Counted from the first letter of the stretch, positions 1-11,986 are shown. The stretch: DNA of 64,000 nt from Loripinus fragilis (GCA_964019695.1 OZ026530.1:32966690-33030689); one strand, 5' to 3'. The notes: a model not told the origin generated them from the sequence alone. Made by a program: numbers and translations.

Positions 1-341
1 AAGGGCCATAACTCAGTCATTTTTTATGGATTACCCCGTATTACGAACTTGACATGTATTGAATGATGCTTGACCTTCTGTGACATTTGAATGAAATTGA
101 TGCATCCCTTATTGATCAGAAACCAAAATTATTACAAAGCGAAATACCAAGATAACAATTACGCGACACAAATAGTATAAATTTACTTTTTTCCGTAAAT
201 ACCAAATACATTTCATCTCATGAGTTGAAACATCAGAATTTTCACTTGTGCTGCACACTGGTGAAAATTCTGATGTTTTCAACACACTTGGTGAAATATT
301 TTTGTTAGTCACACAAAACATTTAATAAAGTTCTTATCAAT

Positions 342-548
342 TTTTTGTTTGTTTGATTTGATTCTTTACGTCCCATAAACAATCTTTAAGTTAAACAAGG
401 ATGGGTCTTCCTGGGTTGAACCAGTACTAAGCTAGGAAAAATGTGTCTTTCTCAGGGACCACAAGTTAGTGACGCTGGTGAGGCTTGAACCAGCGACCCC
501 TCGGTCTCATGTCAAGCACTCTACCACTGAGCCACTGCGATCCCCTTC
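342..548 (-). mobile_element. tRNA-derived SINE (copy 1)
   Basis: Read on the minus strand, the head carries an A-box-like TGGCTCAGTGGTAG (521-534) and a B-box GGTTCAAGCC (482-491). The body has the CCTTGAG-like and CCCAGGAAGACCC segments, and the tail ends in A-rich ACAAACAAAAA. It is the same family as the copy at 24761-24959, on the opposite strand. Confidence 0.85.
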
Positions 549-1009
549 TTATCATTATGATATATCCTAGCAATAGGGACAAAGCAAGGACAGCAGCATC
601 CATATTTACACGGCTGTATTGTGATATACCATAGGAAACATGTGATGAAATAGAATTGGGGTGATAATTCTGTACTTAGATATTTTTGAAGATAAAATTA
701 AGAACACATTATGGTATATGTAGAATGCACAGATAACAAACTGAGCTTAATTAAAGTAACTAAGTACTGATTATTTGCCAGATTAAGTTAGCAGATTTAT
801 TTGGCTAAAATAGTCATGTAAATATTGATTCCAGCCTTTAGGATGAGACAGTTTTTGTAATGCATACTAATTTTCCATTCTAGGTTTGCAATCATCTCTG
901 TAAAGGTCTGGTAGATTGCTGCTTTACGTTTATTGTGTTCTTGCTATCATGCCATAGGTCCAGATAATGAATGTTTGTACGCTTAAAATTGTGTTAATTT
1001 CCTAACCCA

Positions 1010-1140
1010 TCAGTTTAAAAATGTGATTTGGATGCTCAAAAGAACCGTCTCATTGTGACGGTTCTTTTGAGCAACCACAACTTATGTTTTGTTTGAGAAA
1101 TAAGTAAGTTAATATTCCGGTACGCACTCTTATCTGGAGC
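1010..1140 (+). mobile_element. Hairpin MITE family H1, copy 1
   Basis: The core AGAACCGTCTCAT / TGACGGTTCTTTTGAG is a near-perfect hairpin flanked by ACAACxTATGTTTTG and a right end reading CGCACTCTTATCTGGAGCC. Four other copies occur at about 12715, 13005, 15855 and 50125. Confidence 0.8.
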
Positions 1141-1277
1141 CCTGCATAATGCATTTTATGTGTCTCCTTCCTGCTGTGCTATATGCTATTCTGTGGTCTT
1201 TGATTGTGGCATGCAGTCTCAATCGCCTGTTTTGACAATCCCTGTTAGCAAACCCCTACTACGAATATATATAAGCC

Positions 1278-1512
1278 GTGTCATGTGATTTCCAACAATG
1301 TGATATTTTGACAAATGTAGACTCCAGGCGAGCCTGTGCAACCCCCTTTTAAGCTTAGATACTCCAAATGATCATCAGTCAGTAGCTTAACACTCATAAA
1401 ATATTCAAGCGACATGCAAAGACTCTGATCAGACTGCGCGTATGTGCAGGCTGATCTGAGGGCATTGCTGGTCGCACATACCACATTGTTGGAAATCTCA
1501 TGCACTGGCTCA
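1278..1512 (-). mobile_element. Dispersed repeat family M3, copy 1
   Basis: It has inverted ends ATTTCCAACAATGTGGxAT and a middle containing CAGCCTGxxxATGCGCAGxCTGATC. Further copies are at 31180-31425, 52868-53075 and, partly, 50330-50470. It is about 230 bp long and non-coding. Confidence 0.75.
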
Positions 1513-1639
1513 TTTTCTAAGTCTATGCTTGCTACTACGTATTTTACCCTTTTTAGTGATTTTCAATTCCTTCTCTACTTCCTGCCTCCCGAATGATTTG
1601 AGCACTTCCATCTCTTTAGATGTTCTTATTTGTTCTCTC

Positions 1640-2135
1640 TCAAAGTTAGCTTTATACTGTTTGAGTCCAATATTTTCTAGCCATGTGCTGACATTTTCCT
1701 GTAAGGCATAAAAATTCAGCCGTTAGCTTTATACTGTTTTAGTCCAATATTTTCTAGCCATGTGCTGACATTTTCCTGTAAAGCATAAAAATTCAGCCAT
1801 ATCAATCCTCTCAAAGTTAGCTTTATACTGCCTTAGTCTAATGAATTCAAGCCACGTGCTGACATTTTCCTGTAAAGCATAAAAATTCAGCCGTTAGCTT
1901 TATACTGTTTTAGTCAAATATTTTCTAGCCATGTGCCGACATTTTCCTGTAAGGCATAAAAATTCAGCCGTTAGCTTTATACTGTTTTAGTCCAATATTT
2001 TCTAGCCATGTGCTGACATTTTCCTGTAAAGCATAAAAATTCAGCCATATCAATCCTCTCAAAGTTAGCTTTATACTGCCTTAGTCTAATGAATTCAAGC
2101 CACGTGCTGACATTTTCCTGTAAAGCATAAAAATG
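1640..2135 (+). repeat. Tandem repeat, ~76- and ~96-bp alternating units
   Basis: The unit runs TTAGCTTTATACTG ... AGCCATGTGCTGACATTTTCC ... AAAAATTCAGCC, with a longer version that adds ATATCAATCCTCTCAAAG. About six units are visible, alternating short and long, so the array probably grew by duplication of pairs. It is non-coding intron or flanking sequence. Confidence 0.9.
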
Positions 2136-2154
2136 CAGCTGTATCACAAGCAAT

Positions 2155-3090
2155 TATTTGGGCTGCGATGAGAGAAGCGATAGGAAAGGGCTGACATCTT
2201 GGCTCTCCTTTGTGATGTCTAATTTTGACGTTGTCACTTTCCCATTGGTATCCTGGGTCAGATGTGGTGCTTGATTGTATCGATTCCTAATCTTTGCCCA
2301 TTTTCTGACTTTTATATATCAGGAATCGAAACACGCAAATACCACACCTGACCCAGGAACCATATGGAGGCATGTATAGGGTTTTAGGGATACAGGATCC
2401 TTACCATTATACTTCCAGGGATATAGGATATTATCCATTTTACTTACAGGGATATGGGATACTGTGTTCAATATTTTGGGTACTTCCAGGGATATTGAAT
2501 ATTTAGAAAATTAATTTTGGGGATATTTACTAGTTGAAAAGGGATACCTGCCTGTTTACTTCAAGGGATATGGCATATTTGGTAGCCCCCTATACAGGAC
2601 TACATATGAGAAAGTAGGAAAAGCACAAGGACATCATACACAAGAGAGCCAAAGGGTCAGCCCTTTCCCACCAAGTTACCACAAGGCTACAAGAAACTAA
2701 GATAGCACATGCACGGATCGAGAAGGTTTTTTCAGAAGGGGTCCAACTTTGACAACGTTTTTATTTTTGAATTGTTGAGTGGATCCAAATACCATTAAAA
2801 GCGGGCCATAATCGGCCCGCCAGCAAAACGCCATTTAAATTGCATTTCGCTCGGGTGCCTATGATGGCCCAACATTGAATGCTGGCTTGGTAGCTAGATG
2901 TCTTTAGGGAATCCAGGCCAGTATTGTTAAGAAACCCTATATTTGTGATTTTAGGGGGATTCGGCCCCCCCTGCCCCCCTCTGTATCCACGCATGTAGCA
3001 GTAATGAAAAAACAGACACAAAAAAGATCAACAAAAGCAGCACTGCCTTGGAATGGTCAGTAATAAAATTACTGAAGGGCTTATACTAGT
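2155..3090. repeat. Composite of family R1 repeats and degenerate GGGATATxGG tract
   Basis: 2160-2320 matches the plus orientation of family R1 (GGGCTGACxTCTTGGCTCTC, ATTGTATCGATTCCTxATC). 2325-2360 and 2600-3090 match it inverted. Between them, 2370-2590 has loose repeats of AGGGATATxGGATA, also seen near 36955-37140, 60500 and 61050. 2780-2930 resembles the Cys-free palindromic repeat at 34215-34335. Confidence 0.65.
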
Positions 3091-3164
3091 TTCACTGTTC
3101 CTACCATACCCTTAGTTCGGATGACAGGTTTTCTCATGACAAAGCCAAATACATTATCTATAGT

Positions 3165-4232
3165 CCTGCCGCAATAATAAGAAACGCGAAAATCTGGAAT
3201 ATTATTTTATTACTTGCATTTTTCCGAACATTAAGCTCAAATCTGGATTTAGAATATCCTGCAGTGTCAGAAGAAAATTGTTTGAAGAGTCTACTACCAC
3301 TGCCCTGACCCCTAATCTCTTGGGAATTTCGACATTTTTAGGCGTTCTGAAAAGCGGGGGGAATTTAAACGGTGTAACAGCCATGTTACAGCCAATATAT
3401 CTGTACTTAAATTTCTACAGGTAAGCCTCAAAAGCATCACACAATTTAAAATCGTAATTGCTTTTTTAAGCACTGTCATTTAGTTGATAGTATCGATTCA
3501 ATCAGCGTAGACACAGATCCAACTGATCCAATACGATCAGTTTGATCCTGATAAATACTGTTCGCTATGTTTGTAAGGACATTTTCTACTAAAACAGCGT
3601 GATGTGGTTAATATGGACAGTTTTATAAAACAACTTTTACAGTGGTAAACGGCCTAAACATTATCAACTACATATGTAATTTTATAGTCAACCATTCATT
3701 TTCTGTAATTAGTTAATTTGAGCTGGTTACATACATTCTTTCAATGGTAACTCTCAAGTCAGGGATAATCTTGGACAAAAATGATGATGGGCCCTTAAAA
3801 TGCGCCAATGGCCCATATCCCATTTAAATACATGCAAATTACATAATTTTAATGAGCCTTTTGAAATTTCTATGGGCCCTTTGCAAAATTTGATGGGCCC
3901 AAGAATCCTTTATATCTATATTAGAGCATAATTGACATGAGATTTGAATAGCTTATCCATTGAGCCCAGCTAAAAATAAAATCCATTTTAGCCGAAAAAT
4001 TATAGTTTTCTCAAAAAATGGATTAGACCTATCCCAGGATTATCAAGTGTCAAATAAGTGGATTATAAAATGCCCAAATTCTACCATCAGAATTATTAGA
4101 GCAAAAATTAGCCGTTATACCAGGCAATATATTTTGTCAAAATACTGCCTGAAATGATTCACGATTGTTGAATTGAAAACGAACATCTAAAGTAATTTAT
4201 TCGCGATTCTTATTTATGCAGCAGTACTGTAT
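3165..4232. mobile_element. Putative TIR element
   Basis: The left end CTGCCGCAATAATAAGAAAC (3166 on) and right end TTCTTATTTATGCAGCAGTA (4208 on) are imperfect inverted repeats; a third similar end is at 6240-6275. Inside, 3745-4050 is a GGGCCCA-rich dispersed repeat with an inverted copy at 10550-10830. No transposase was recognised. Confidence 0.5.
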
Positions 4233-4255
4233 AATTACGATACACTTTATGCTAT

Positions 4256-5968
4256 ACTGAACAAAAGTGAAAACGCTTCGCTACAATATTTTATATTTTG
4301 TGAGAAAGTATTAGACGAAGCTTAATGTTTTCCAGACATCCAGCAAGCGATTCGTCGAAACAGCACCACTTTGTCTCTTTTGATGTCTGAGTTATGTTCC
4401 TTTTTGTGTTTAAAACTTTATTCTTGCATGGGAATTCGCTACGCGAATCTGTTTGAAGCCGCAAAATCCATGTTCAAATCATGAGATTACGTGCTGTTTG
4501 AACATGGCTTTTACTTGAAAAAGCCTATACTGGGCCCTGATTTGCATGCATGACGTTACACTGGAAAGCGTTGCGGCCGTGACTGATCATTTCGCCGATG
4601 CTTTCGTTCGTAAAAACGTTGCACGCGTATATATGACGTTGTGGCGGCGTAATGACGTTCGAAAGTTTGACGCTGACGCTATTTTGTTTGGGGAAATCAA
4701 GTGTAAGAAAAGGGATATTTAATGTTTGAGCGACGTTTTCAGCGCAGTTTATGCTGAAATCAGGTAGAAAATGCAAGAATAACGATCACACATGTTTGTT
4801 TCATTGCATTAACACTTGCCAAGTCCCACGGACTATGTTTGAACACTTGGTCTAACACCTTCGTGTTTAAACAGCTTCCTCGGGACATGTTAATGAAACT
4901 GACTGGTCACTGACAGGATTACAAAGTTATGTTGTCAAGGCTCAAAATTATAAGAGGTTACTCTCGGTTTGCGAAGCTGAAATATTACAAGTTACAGTAA
5001 AAATAATTGAAGTTTTCTCATCTTTTTATGTTGATTTCTGACGATTCTTGTCAAAAAGAGCCAAAAATAGCTAAAAATAGTACCTAGGTTTCTTGCTGAT
5101 GTTCATAAAGACGGATAAACTCTCAATAAATATAACAATACAATCTTAAAGATAGTATATTGAACAATTGCTTTTTGAAGAAAACAAAAGATATGCAGAG
5201 AAATAACTGAGATATGATTATTTAATCTTCAACATACGTCAGTTTTGAAAGCCCAGCCGCCATTGAGCCACGACAAGGTATTTCCAATATATACATTTAC
5301 CTGTATGTAAGTGACCAGTCCGTGTTTATTGGGTCCGAGCTTGAAACAAGCTCAGAAATCATTTTCGAATTTATCAAATTTGTAATGAAGATGTAAAATG
5401 TCTCTCTTTGACAAAACAAATAGGGAATACTAAATGTTTGTTAATCTTCGATTTATCACGATTTTCGATAACTTTCTTCCTTTTGCCAAATCAGTTAGAC
5501 CTATCAGCACATTGTTCCTACCATTTCATGACCAGTAATGAGCTCAGACTAAGATGCAACAGCACATTGATTTTCCTATGGTGATTTCAGTGATACATTT
5601 TCAATATTGGCCAATTTGATGAAACCCTGCTTTCTAAGGTTGCTTTTCTAAACGATCAAAACACATTTCTGGTTGTCACATGTCTAAGACTACCATTTCG
5701 TTCAGTCGGATCTGGTTGGCAGTGGATTTCTGAAGGCCTAAATGTTTGAGATTTCTGTTCAAATTTGTAACCTGAAAAATTGGACACCTGTCACTTTTAA
5801 ATGACTTTCATGTGTTTCCTCGTGACAACATCCATAAACCTTTTACTTTATAAATGCATAACCCAGTCTTTGAACATTCAGATACACTTTCGTTTGCATT
5901 ACTGGCTTGCATCATTTTGTGTATAAATGGCAAACAATTCAGGTGTAGCGTTTTCACTTTTGTTCAGT
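4256..5968. mobile_element. Non-autonomous TIR DNA element, 1.7 kb (family D1)
   Basis: The left end ACTGAACAAAAGTGAAAACG is an inverted match to the right end CGTTTTCACTTTTGTTCAGT. A shorter copy of 0.93 kb with the same ends, in the opposite overall orientation, lies at 51718-52650 and shares 5340-5960. No long open frame suggests a transposase, so it is probably mobilised in trans. Confidence 0.8.
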
Positions 5969-6342
5969 TTATAATAAACGGCGATCACTGACCTGAAACG
6001 ACATCGAATGATTTAGTCAACTGTTGCATATTATTAATAAACTGGGTCAGTTTATGTCCATTCTACCAACAGTAATACTCTGCCGTTGAAAATAACCAAA
6101 AATATGCCAAAATTTCATCTAATTACAGAAAAACACAGCAAAAACATCGGGTTGAAAATTTTGTCAAAAAATACTGCACCTTTTTCTACCCGCATATCGA
6201 AAAGTTCAAGAGAAAATAACGTGAATTGATGCACTTAAAGTCGATTTTTCGCGTTTCTTATTAATGCGGCAGTACTTTAGTTTAGCTCCATATTTTCAAG
6301 CAAAATACTGACGTTTTCAAGCAAACCACAAGCAGAACGAGA

Positions 6343-6582
6343 TATGGGCCTTGTCGCGAGAAAACCTGTCTTTGGGGTTTCTAACAAAGTGAGTTTCAAA
6401 ACATACTCCGCAGCTACAGAGACTAGCTAGAACATTGAAATTTCATCTGTAGCAAGTCTATATATGGTACCTTCGTGAAAGCGAATAACAAAGGCGCTGA
6501 TCAGGCTGCACGGATGCGCAGGCTGGTCTGCGCTTGTGTTGTTCGCAAACCTCCAAAGACAGGTTTTCTTGCAACAAGGTCC
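6343..6582. mobile_element. MITE family M2, copy 1
   Basis: The ends GAGAAAACCTGTCTTTGGGG and CAAAGACAGGTTTTCTTGC are inverted repeats. The middle contains the GCGCTGATCAGxCTGC / GCGCAGGCTGGTCTGC hairpin. Other copies are at 7428-7653 and 13463-13706. Short open frames here are incidental. Confidence 0.85.
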
Positions 6583-7427
6583 AATTATGTAACCATTCAG
6601 TTTACTCTCAATCTCCTGATACTTTGTACTGTTAAGCCAAATACTTATGATTCTTACTGTTTTCACAAAAATGAAAAAAATAGGCAGGATAAATTCTATA
6701 TAAGAGATATAACATTTAAAGAGACTAGGTCTGTAACTATGAACCTTTTTCGAAAAATAAAAACTTTTTAAATCATTTGTAAAAATAGAATTAAATTGTG
6801 TTTTCACAATAAATATGTTCAGTACAGCTATAAACTGCAAGGAAAAGAGAATTATCTTATTAAAAAAGGTGTTTTACTCTTATTGGTAATTATTTTCATC
6901 CCTCCAATAATTCCAGAGAGTTGAATTTTAACATAAATGCTGTTGTTTGATAGTGATAATTTGTTAATATTTACAAAAATGGTAAAATGTTTACCTGAAT
7001 TTTAGTATTTTACTGTATTCTTGAAAAATAGAAACTTTATTTCTAAAATTAAAAGATCAAAAGTTACAGACTATGCAGCTTTAAATGATTTACAGAAGTA
7101 AACCCACAAAAGAAACGTTATGAGCATGTACAAACCCTGAATGTGAAAAAATATCTGCGAAGACAAACATTAAAATGTATATATTCTATGGATCTCTTTG
7201 TGAAAAATAATCTAAGCATTCATCATAAGTTTGAGGTTAGGATGGAAAATATATCCAAAAGATCACCATTTGGTGTTACTATGTTTGCCGCGTGGTGATA
7301 AAGATGATACCAAGGAAATACTTTTTAATATATTATTGGCCTGGCGCATCATTATATGCAAGATTTGCATTAAAAAAACTTCCAGGCATTCCAGATTACA
7401 ACGAGATGGGACATTGAATGGAAGTTG
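6583..7427. other. Intron or flank, nothing recognised
   Basis: AT-rich single-copy-looking sequence downstream of the last exon found. I see no coding signal, RNA gene or repeat shared with the rest of the window. Confidence 0.5.
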
Positions 7428-7653
7428 TCGTGAGAAAACCTGTTTTCATGGGTTTGCAAACAATACAGGCGCAGACCAGCCTGCGCATCCGTGCAGTCTG
7501 ACCAGTGCCTATGTTATTCGTTTTTGCAAAGTTGCACATGTAAATTTGGTACAGGTGAAATTTCAATTTTCTAGATAGTCTCTGTAACTGAAGAAACCGG
7601 TTTGAAACTCAAGGGAAACCCCCAAGACAGGTTTTCTTGCGACGAGGCCCACA
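7428..7653. mobile_element. MITE family M2, copy 2
   Basis: The inverted ends TCGTGAGAAAACCTGTTTTC and CAAGACAGGTTTTCTTGCG enclose a GCGCAGACCAGCCTGCGCAT hairpin. It belongs to the same family as 6343 and 13463. Confidence 0.85.
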
Positions 7654-7689
7654 TAATAATGTCACTTTATTGTAACTGCCTGAGTGAGA

Positions 7690-8150
7690 TAAGAGGGGTA
7701 GGATAAGAATTAATGTCTCAAGGTAAAAGTTCCGGTATGTGGTGTGCAAGAATATAAGAATCTATCATTAGTGTGAGGGTAGGATAGAAAAATCCATCCC
7801 AAGGATTGCCCTTTGGTTTGCCGAATGATGACAAACAGTGATACCAAAGGACTGATTTCTCTATCCTACCGTCACAAGAATAATGGATTCTTTTTTCTTG
7901 CTCACCACTGTTTTTTTGTTTAAAAGTAAGCTTCTAGAAATTCCTGAATACGCTAAGATACAATTTCACATGATGACGTACTTTTGACATAGCGATGACG
8001 TCACTTGACGACAATATGCACGAGTTTCAATACAACCAATTTATGTAGCCCTCACGTGATAGCCTGGGTAAGATAGCATTGGTTAGATAAGATTTTCTAT
8101 CCCAGAGTAAAATCTCAGATATCATTATCCAGTGTGCAAGAATAAAGATT
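7690..8150. repeat. Fold-back repeat with GGGTAGGATAGAAAAAT segments
   Basis: 7755-7900 is a loose inverted repeat: GTGAGGGTAGGATAGAAAAA against TTTCTCTATCCTACCGTCAC. Related sequence occurs at 17940-18000, 18295-18330 and 18420-18500. The part near 8055-8140 is a fragment of the same family just downstream of exon 16. Confidence 0.6.
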
Positions 8151-8197
8151 CCAAGCAATAACATACATATAGTTAAGCAAATTTGAAATGTACTTAC

Positions 8198-8371
8198 CGG
8201 GACCTCAGCTATGATTTCATAGTTAGGCAGTAATTGAATGTCTTGAAGTAGCTTTTGTTTAGTTCCCTTGGTTTTGATTCCTATATCTTTAAGTTCTTTT
8301 TCTGTCATACCAGAAATCAGCATTGTATTATCATAGCCGTTGTCTTTGAACACTTTTGTGTATCTGTCTTT
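8198..8371 (-). CDS. Chitin synthase exon 16: SAM domain
   Basis: The exon is 174 bp or 58 codons, phase 0 on both sides, with acceptor GTTACAG and donor CCG|GTAAGT. It encodes DRYTKVFKDNGYDNTMLISG, MTEKELKDIGIKTKGTKQKL and LQDIQLLPNYEI. The Y-x3-F-x2-N-x-Y/I-D, T-E-x-x-L-K-x-I-G-I and G-x-x-x-K-L-L pattern is a classic SAM domain, a protein-protein interaction module. With exon 15 it gives a complete SAM of about 65 residues. It could promote clustering of the synthase or tether it to the cortex (inference). Good splice donors show that the protein continues, but no further exon was recognised down to position 1. Confidence 0.92.
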
Positions 8372-8799
8372 CTGTAACAAAATATTGATATGTTTGACAT
8401 AGAGGATTTGATAAGAGTGCCCATATTTTATTAAACTAGTCAAACAAGTTGGAATAAAACTAAAATGCGAGACTTTCATAGCATGTTTAATAAATGCAAT
8501 CATACTGGAGTATAAGATTTAAGTTTTATCTATTAACTTCCATTAGAAATACTTTGAAATCACTTTTTTGGTATGAAATAATTAAGAATTTGTCATTATT
8601 TTAAGCAACGTGGATATGAGCTTAATTAAATAACGTTACTAAAGATAATTCAAATGTACTTGATTTTGTAACCCGGCGTCTGATTGGATAACAGCGAAAA
8701 TTGGAAATAGTTTGACGTCATTTATTACGTCACATATCGTTGGTGACGTGCAGCTTAATGCGGGTTGCAACGCTCCAATTTGAGACAAACTTGCAGAAA

Positions 8800-8985
8800 T
8801 GTATTTAAATTGGGGATAACCATGTTCAAAATTTTCAGCTGGGGCGGTATATCGTTGGATATATGGTCTGAATTAACGTTTTATGGCTCTGCTCGTGCGT
8901 CCCTGTAAAACCTAATTTCCGACCATATATCCAACAATATTCCTTCCCAAATGAAAATTTTGAATACAGTTATCCCTAAATGAAC
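8800..8985. mobile_element. Palindromic MITE family M5, copy 1
   Basis: The left half TTGGGGATAACCATGTTCAA with AAAATTTTCA pairs with the right half TGAAAATTTTGAATACAGTT. The inner arms are TCGTTGGATATATGGTC / GACCATATATCCAACAATA. Copy 2 is at 39810-39975. Confidence 0.8.
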
Positions 8986-9114
8986 AACACCATTATTTGT
9001 TTATTTGACACATGGCATTATATTACTACCAAATGCTACCTCTTGTAGTAAGAAGTTATTTAACCAAATATAAAATTATTTAGATACCATTATAGCGTTC
9101 AGAACATTACATAC

Positions 9115-9188
9115 CAGGTCTGGAGGTAGCCAGTCTCTGACATCTACAACTGTATTGCTATCCAACTCCTCCTCTTCATCTTCATAAT
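9115..9188 (-). CDS. Chitin synthase exon 15: acidic linker and start of SAM domain
   Basis: The exon is 74 bp, phase 1 in and phase 0 out, with acceptor ATTAAAG (weak pyrimidine tract) and donor CTG|GTATGT. It encodes YEDEEEELDSNTVVDVRDWL and PPDL. VRDWL is the first helix of a sterile alpha motif. An inverted-repeat element starts about 25 bp upstream of the acceptor, which may explain the poor tract. Confidence 0.82.
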
Positions 9189-9212
9189 CTTTAATATTTG
9201 AAATATAATTTT

Positions 9213-9917
9213 AATAATATACTCAGAAAAACAATTGAAGGATATTTAGATTCAGTTCAATCTCTAACATTCAATACCATAAAAATTGAACTAATTGTGT
9301 ATGCATTTCATAGTTCCAAATATCTGCAATCAAAATGAATGTTTGATTTAAGCCACACTTCAATAATAAAAGTGCAGTAAAGGTCCAAATGGTGCAACCC
9401 TCTATACTGAAAAGTCACAAAGATTCAAAAATGATGGTAACCCTTTTTTATCGTTTGTATTTCACAATGACTGGCTCCAAAATCATTGCTGGCTCTCAGT
9501 CAAAAGTATGCCACCTAACTTTGTAGTTGTTGTCAATGTTAAACTTCCAATTTGTTGTCATATTGGCTGTGCATTTTTGTTGAAGAAGTTGGCTCGCTAT
9601 TAGGTACAATTACCGACAAATGGGTGTGAACACTTGTCTGTGGTCAGAACTAGAACATAAGCAATGACCAGGTAAAGGTTGCAGCAAAAATAGACACAAC
9701 ATTTTTTTTACTTGTGAACTATTTATAAAGAGGGTTGGTACATTTGGCGTAGTACTGAATTGTAACCAATGACCCGTAAATTTCATTTTGCATTTTGCTG
9801 AATTACATATTGGTAGTTCTATCAGATATGAAAATACTTTGTTTGGAAATTATTTTCTCAAATGTTATATTCAAAAAAATTTTGATATCCTTCAATTGTT
9901 TTTCTGAGTGTAGTATA
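9213..9917. mobile_element. Inverted-repeat element next to exon 15
   Basis: The ends TACTCAGAAAAACAATTGAA (9219 on) and TTCAATTGTTTTTCTGAGTG (9892 on) are near-perfect inverted repeats of about 28 bp. The interior shows no gene. It starts about 25 bp upstream of the exon 15 acceptor. Confidence 0.75.
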
Positions 9918-10099
9918 ATACTCATGTTTCTGATAAAAAAGTTATTTAGGCAAGGAGTATTGAGTATTTTCTTATATACCAGTTTTAAAACTGTTTTGGG
10001 TTGGGTAAAACATATGCATACATACAGCCAGCCTCAAGTGGAACTGCTTCGTCCACTACTGCAAAATTCCATGGAATCATACTTAGGATGTGTAACAAG

Positions 10100-10549
10100 G
10101 ATCTAATTTGATAACGCGGGTGTCACCGTGGCGCTGACGTTACATAACCCGACGCAAACGCCACAGAAACCATGCAACGCAATAGGAAGTGTGATTGCAG
10201 CAAAACAAATGGTTATAAATAAAGTTTATGTTCATAGCAAAAAATATTGAAAATTACAATAACTTCATTTATTGTGCTGATCAAACTTTTCGGGTAATCA
10301 GAAAAATGGATTTTAATAGGGCTGAACTCACATGTTAAAAGACTAATTTTCCTTACGCCTTTTCTAGCTAACAAAATGGAGTTTTTTGGTACATAGTACT
10401 AGGCATAACGTGCCTTACGTACACCTGAGTCTTGATTTGATTCTCAAATTGTGCCAGACCTCCCCAAATAAACAGCCTATGATTCAGCTGAAAAAATAGC
10501 CAAATTAATCTGAAGACATGAGAAATACCATAGGGGATGTGCAGGCTTA
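10100..10549. other. Intron sequence, nothing recognised
   Basis: A CpG-containing patch at 10110-10190 stands out against the AT-rich background. No reading frame or shared repeat was identified. Confidence 0.4.
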
Positions 10550-10830
10550 TTTCTCAGGGATAATCCTAGGATACGCCCTATCCTTTTTCTGAGAAAACTA
10601 TTATTTTTTGGCTAAAATGGACTTTATTTCTGGTTGGGCCCCAAATACAAGCTATTCAAATCTCATGTCAATTATGCTCTAATGTGGATATTAAAGATTC
10701 TTGGGCCCATCAAATTTTGCCCTTTAAATTGCCCTTTAAAGTTTGGAATTTTGCATGTATTTGAATGGGATATGGGCCACTGGCCCATTTTAAGGGTCCA
10801 GTATCATTTTGGGCTGGATTATCCCTGTTT
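10550..10830. repeat. GGGCCCA-rich dispersed repeat, inverted copy of 3745-4050
   Basis: Shared segments include ATTCAAATCTCATGTCAATT, TTCTTGGGCCCATCAAATTT and GGGATATGGGCC. The copy near 3.8 kb has the same blocks in reverse complement. It is non-coding. Confidence 0.75.
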
Positions 10831-10879
10831 CTGCACATATTTTCCCACCAAGTTAATGCATACGTTTATATTCAGACTA

Positions 10880-10995
10880 TATATTGCGTCCTTGAGCAAG
10901 ACACTTTATCAACTGCTTAGTAATTATTTTTCCCCAAAAGGCCATTCCGACATAAAAGTAAAAATAGTTGACTGGGACATAAGGAATCAAAACCA
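10880..10995 (+). mobile_element. SINE 3' fragment
   Basis: CCTTGAGCAAGACACTTTAT and GTTGACTGGGACATAAGGAA, then an A-rich end, match the body and tail of the tRNA-derived SINEs at 24761 and 52651. The tRNA head is missing. Confidence 0.65.
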
Positions 10996-11289
10996 AACAG
11001 AAAAAAACTCATGACAACAGTATATTGCAGTATACAGTTTGCTCTGCATCTGAAACAATCTTTTAACAAGAAAAAAGTAAGTGAGTATGATCAGGAAATA
11101 CTACAATCACAAATAACAGACAATCCCATCGAACCACAAGGAAGAGCCTCACAACCATCAAGAGAAACCAGGAAGACAAACTAAGCAAAGTAACCAGCTC
11201 TCTCTTCCCCACCAAGATGATTGCAAAACTAGAATGGACATAAATTAACCTACAACAAAACATAGAACAATGAAAAAAGTCAATAAGCA

Positions 11290-11986
11290 ATGCTTATTAG
11301 ATACCCCCCGCACAGTAAGGGTCAGTGAAAAAACTTGGCAATTTATAGTTTGAACAAGGAGACCTTAGTTTTGATAAGAATATTTCAGTAGAATCTGTGC
11401 AAACAAAAATTATAAACTCCTTCATGCATATGTTTAATGTGTCTACATTGTATAGGCAAAGTATCAAATTGCTCCATAAAAAGCTGTGGTAGGAGTTGAT
11501 CGGCTCATAAAGGCACTGTCTATGCATATACAAACACCTTATTAGGGAAAAATTGTCTAAGTTCTCACAGCTGTCATTTTCTCAAAAATTATTTTTTCTG
11601 AACTAAACTCCTTCATGCATATGTTCAATGTGTCTACATTGTATAGTAAAAGTATCAAATTGTTCCATCAAAAGCTGTGGTAGGAGTTGATTGGCCCGTG
11701 TATGGCCTATAATAGCATAAGCATAAAGCACTATATTAAAAGCAATTTAGAACTACAAAGGGAAATAACTCTAATAGAATTGGCCCCTAGCCCTTACTTT
11801 TTTGTCTAAAGTATTTGTCTTGCATATATGAACATGTTTGCAAGGTTTGATGAAAATTCAGCAATGACTCTTCGAGTTATTAAGGAAACAAAGCGTTACG
11901 GACGGACGGACGCACGGACGGACGGACGCACGGACAACGTTAAAACAGTATACCCCCTACAAACAAAGTTTGCGGGGGGTATAATT
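11290..11986. mobile_element. TIR element with ACGG microsatellite (pearl-like)
   Basis: The left end TTAGATACCCCCCGCACAGT pairs with the right end TTTGCGGGGGGTATAATT. A GGACGGACGCACGGACGG tract sits about 80 bp inside the right end. Two diverged copies of a roughly 210-bp segment (CTCCTTCATGCATATGTT) lie inside. The layout of TIRs, internal repeats and a 3' ACGG-type microsatellite is the same as at 18597-20190. Confidence 0.7.

Noticed and set aside
480..518. Second tRNA-like gene on the minus strand
   Set aside because: Same SINE family as at 24761, in the opposite orientation.
3202..3384. 60-codon minus-strand frame as a further chitin synthase exon
   Set aside because: There is no family motif and the stretch lies inside a repeat with matching ends; no phase-compatible splice sites were found.
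6427..7578. Open frames on both strands with CWRFANNTSADQPAHPCS-like peptides
   Set aside because: These arise from MITE family M2, in which the same hairpin gives similar peptides on either strand in several copies.
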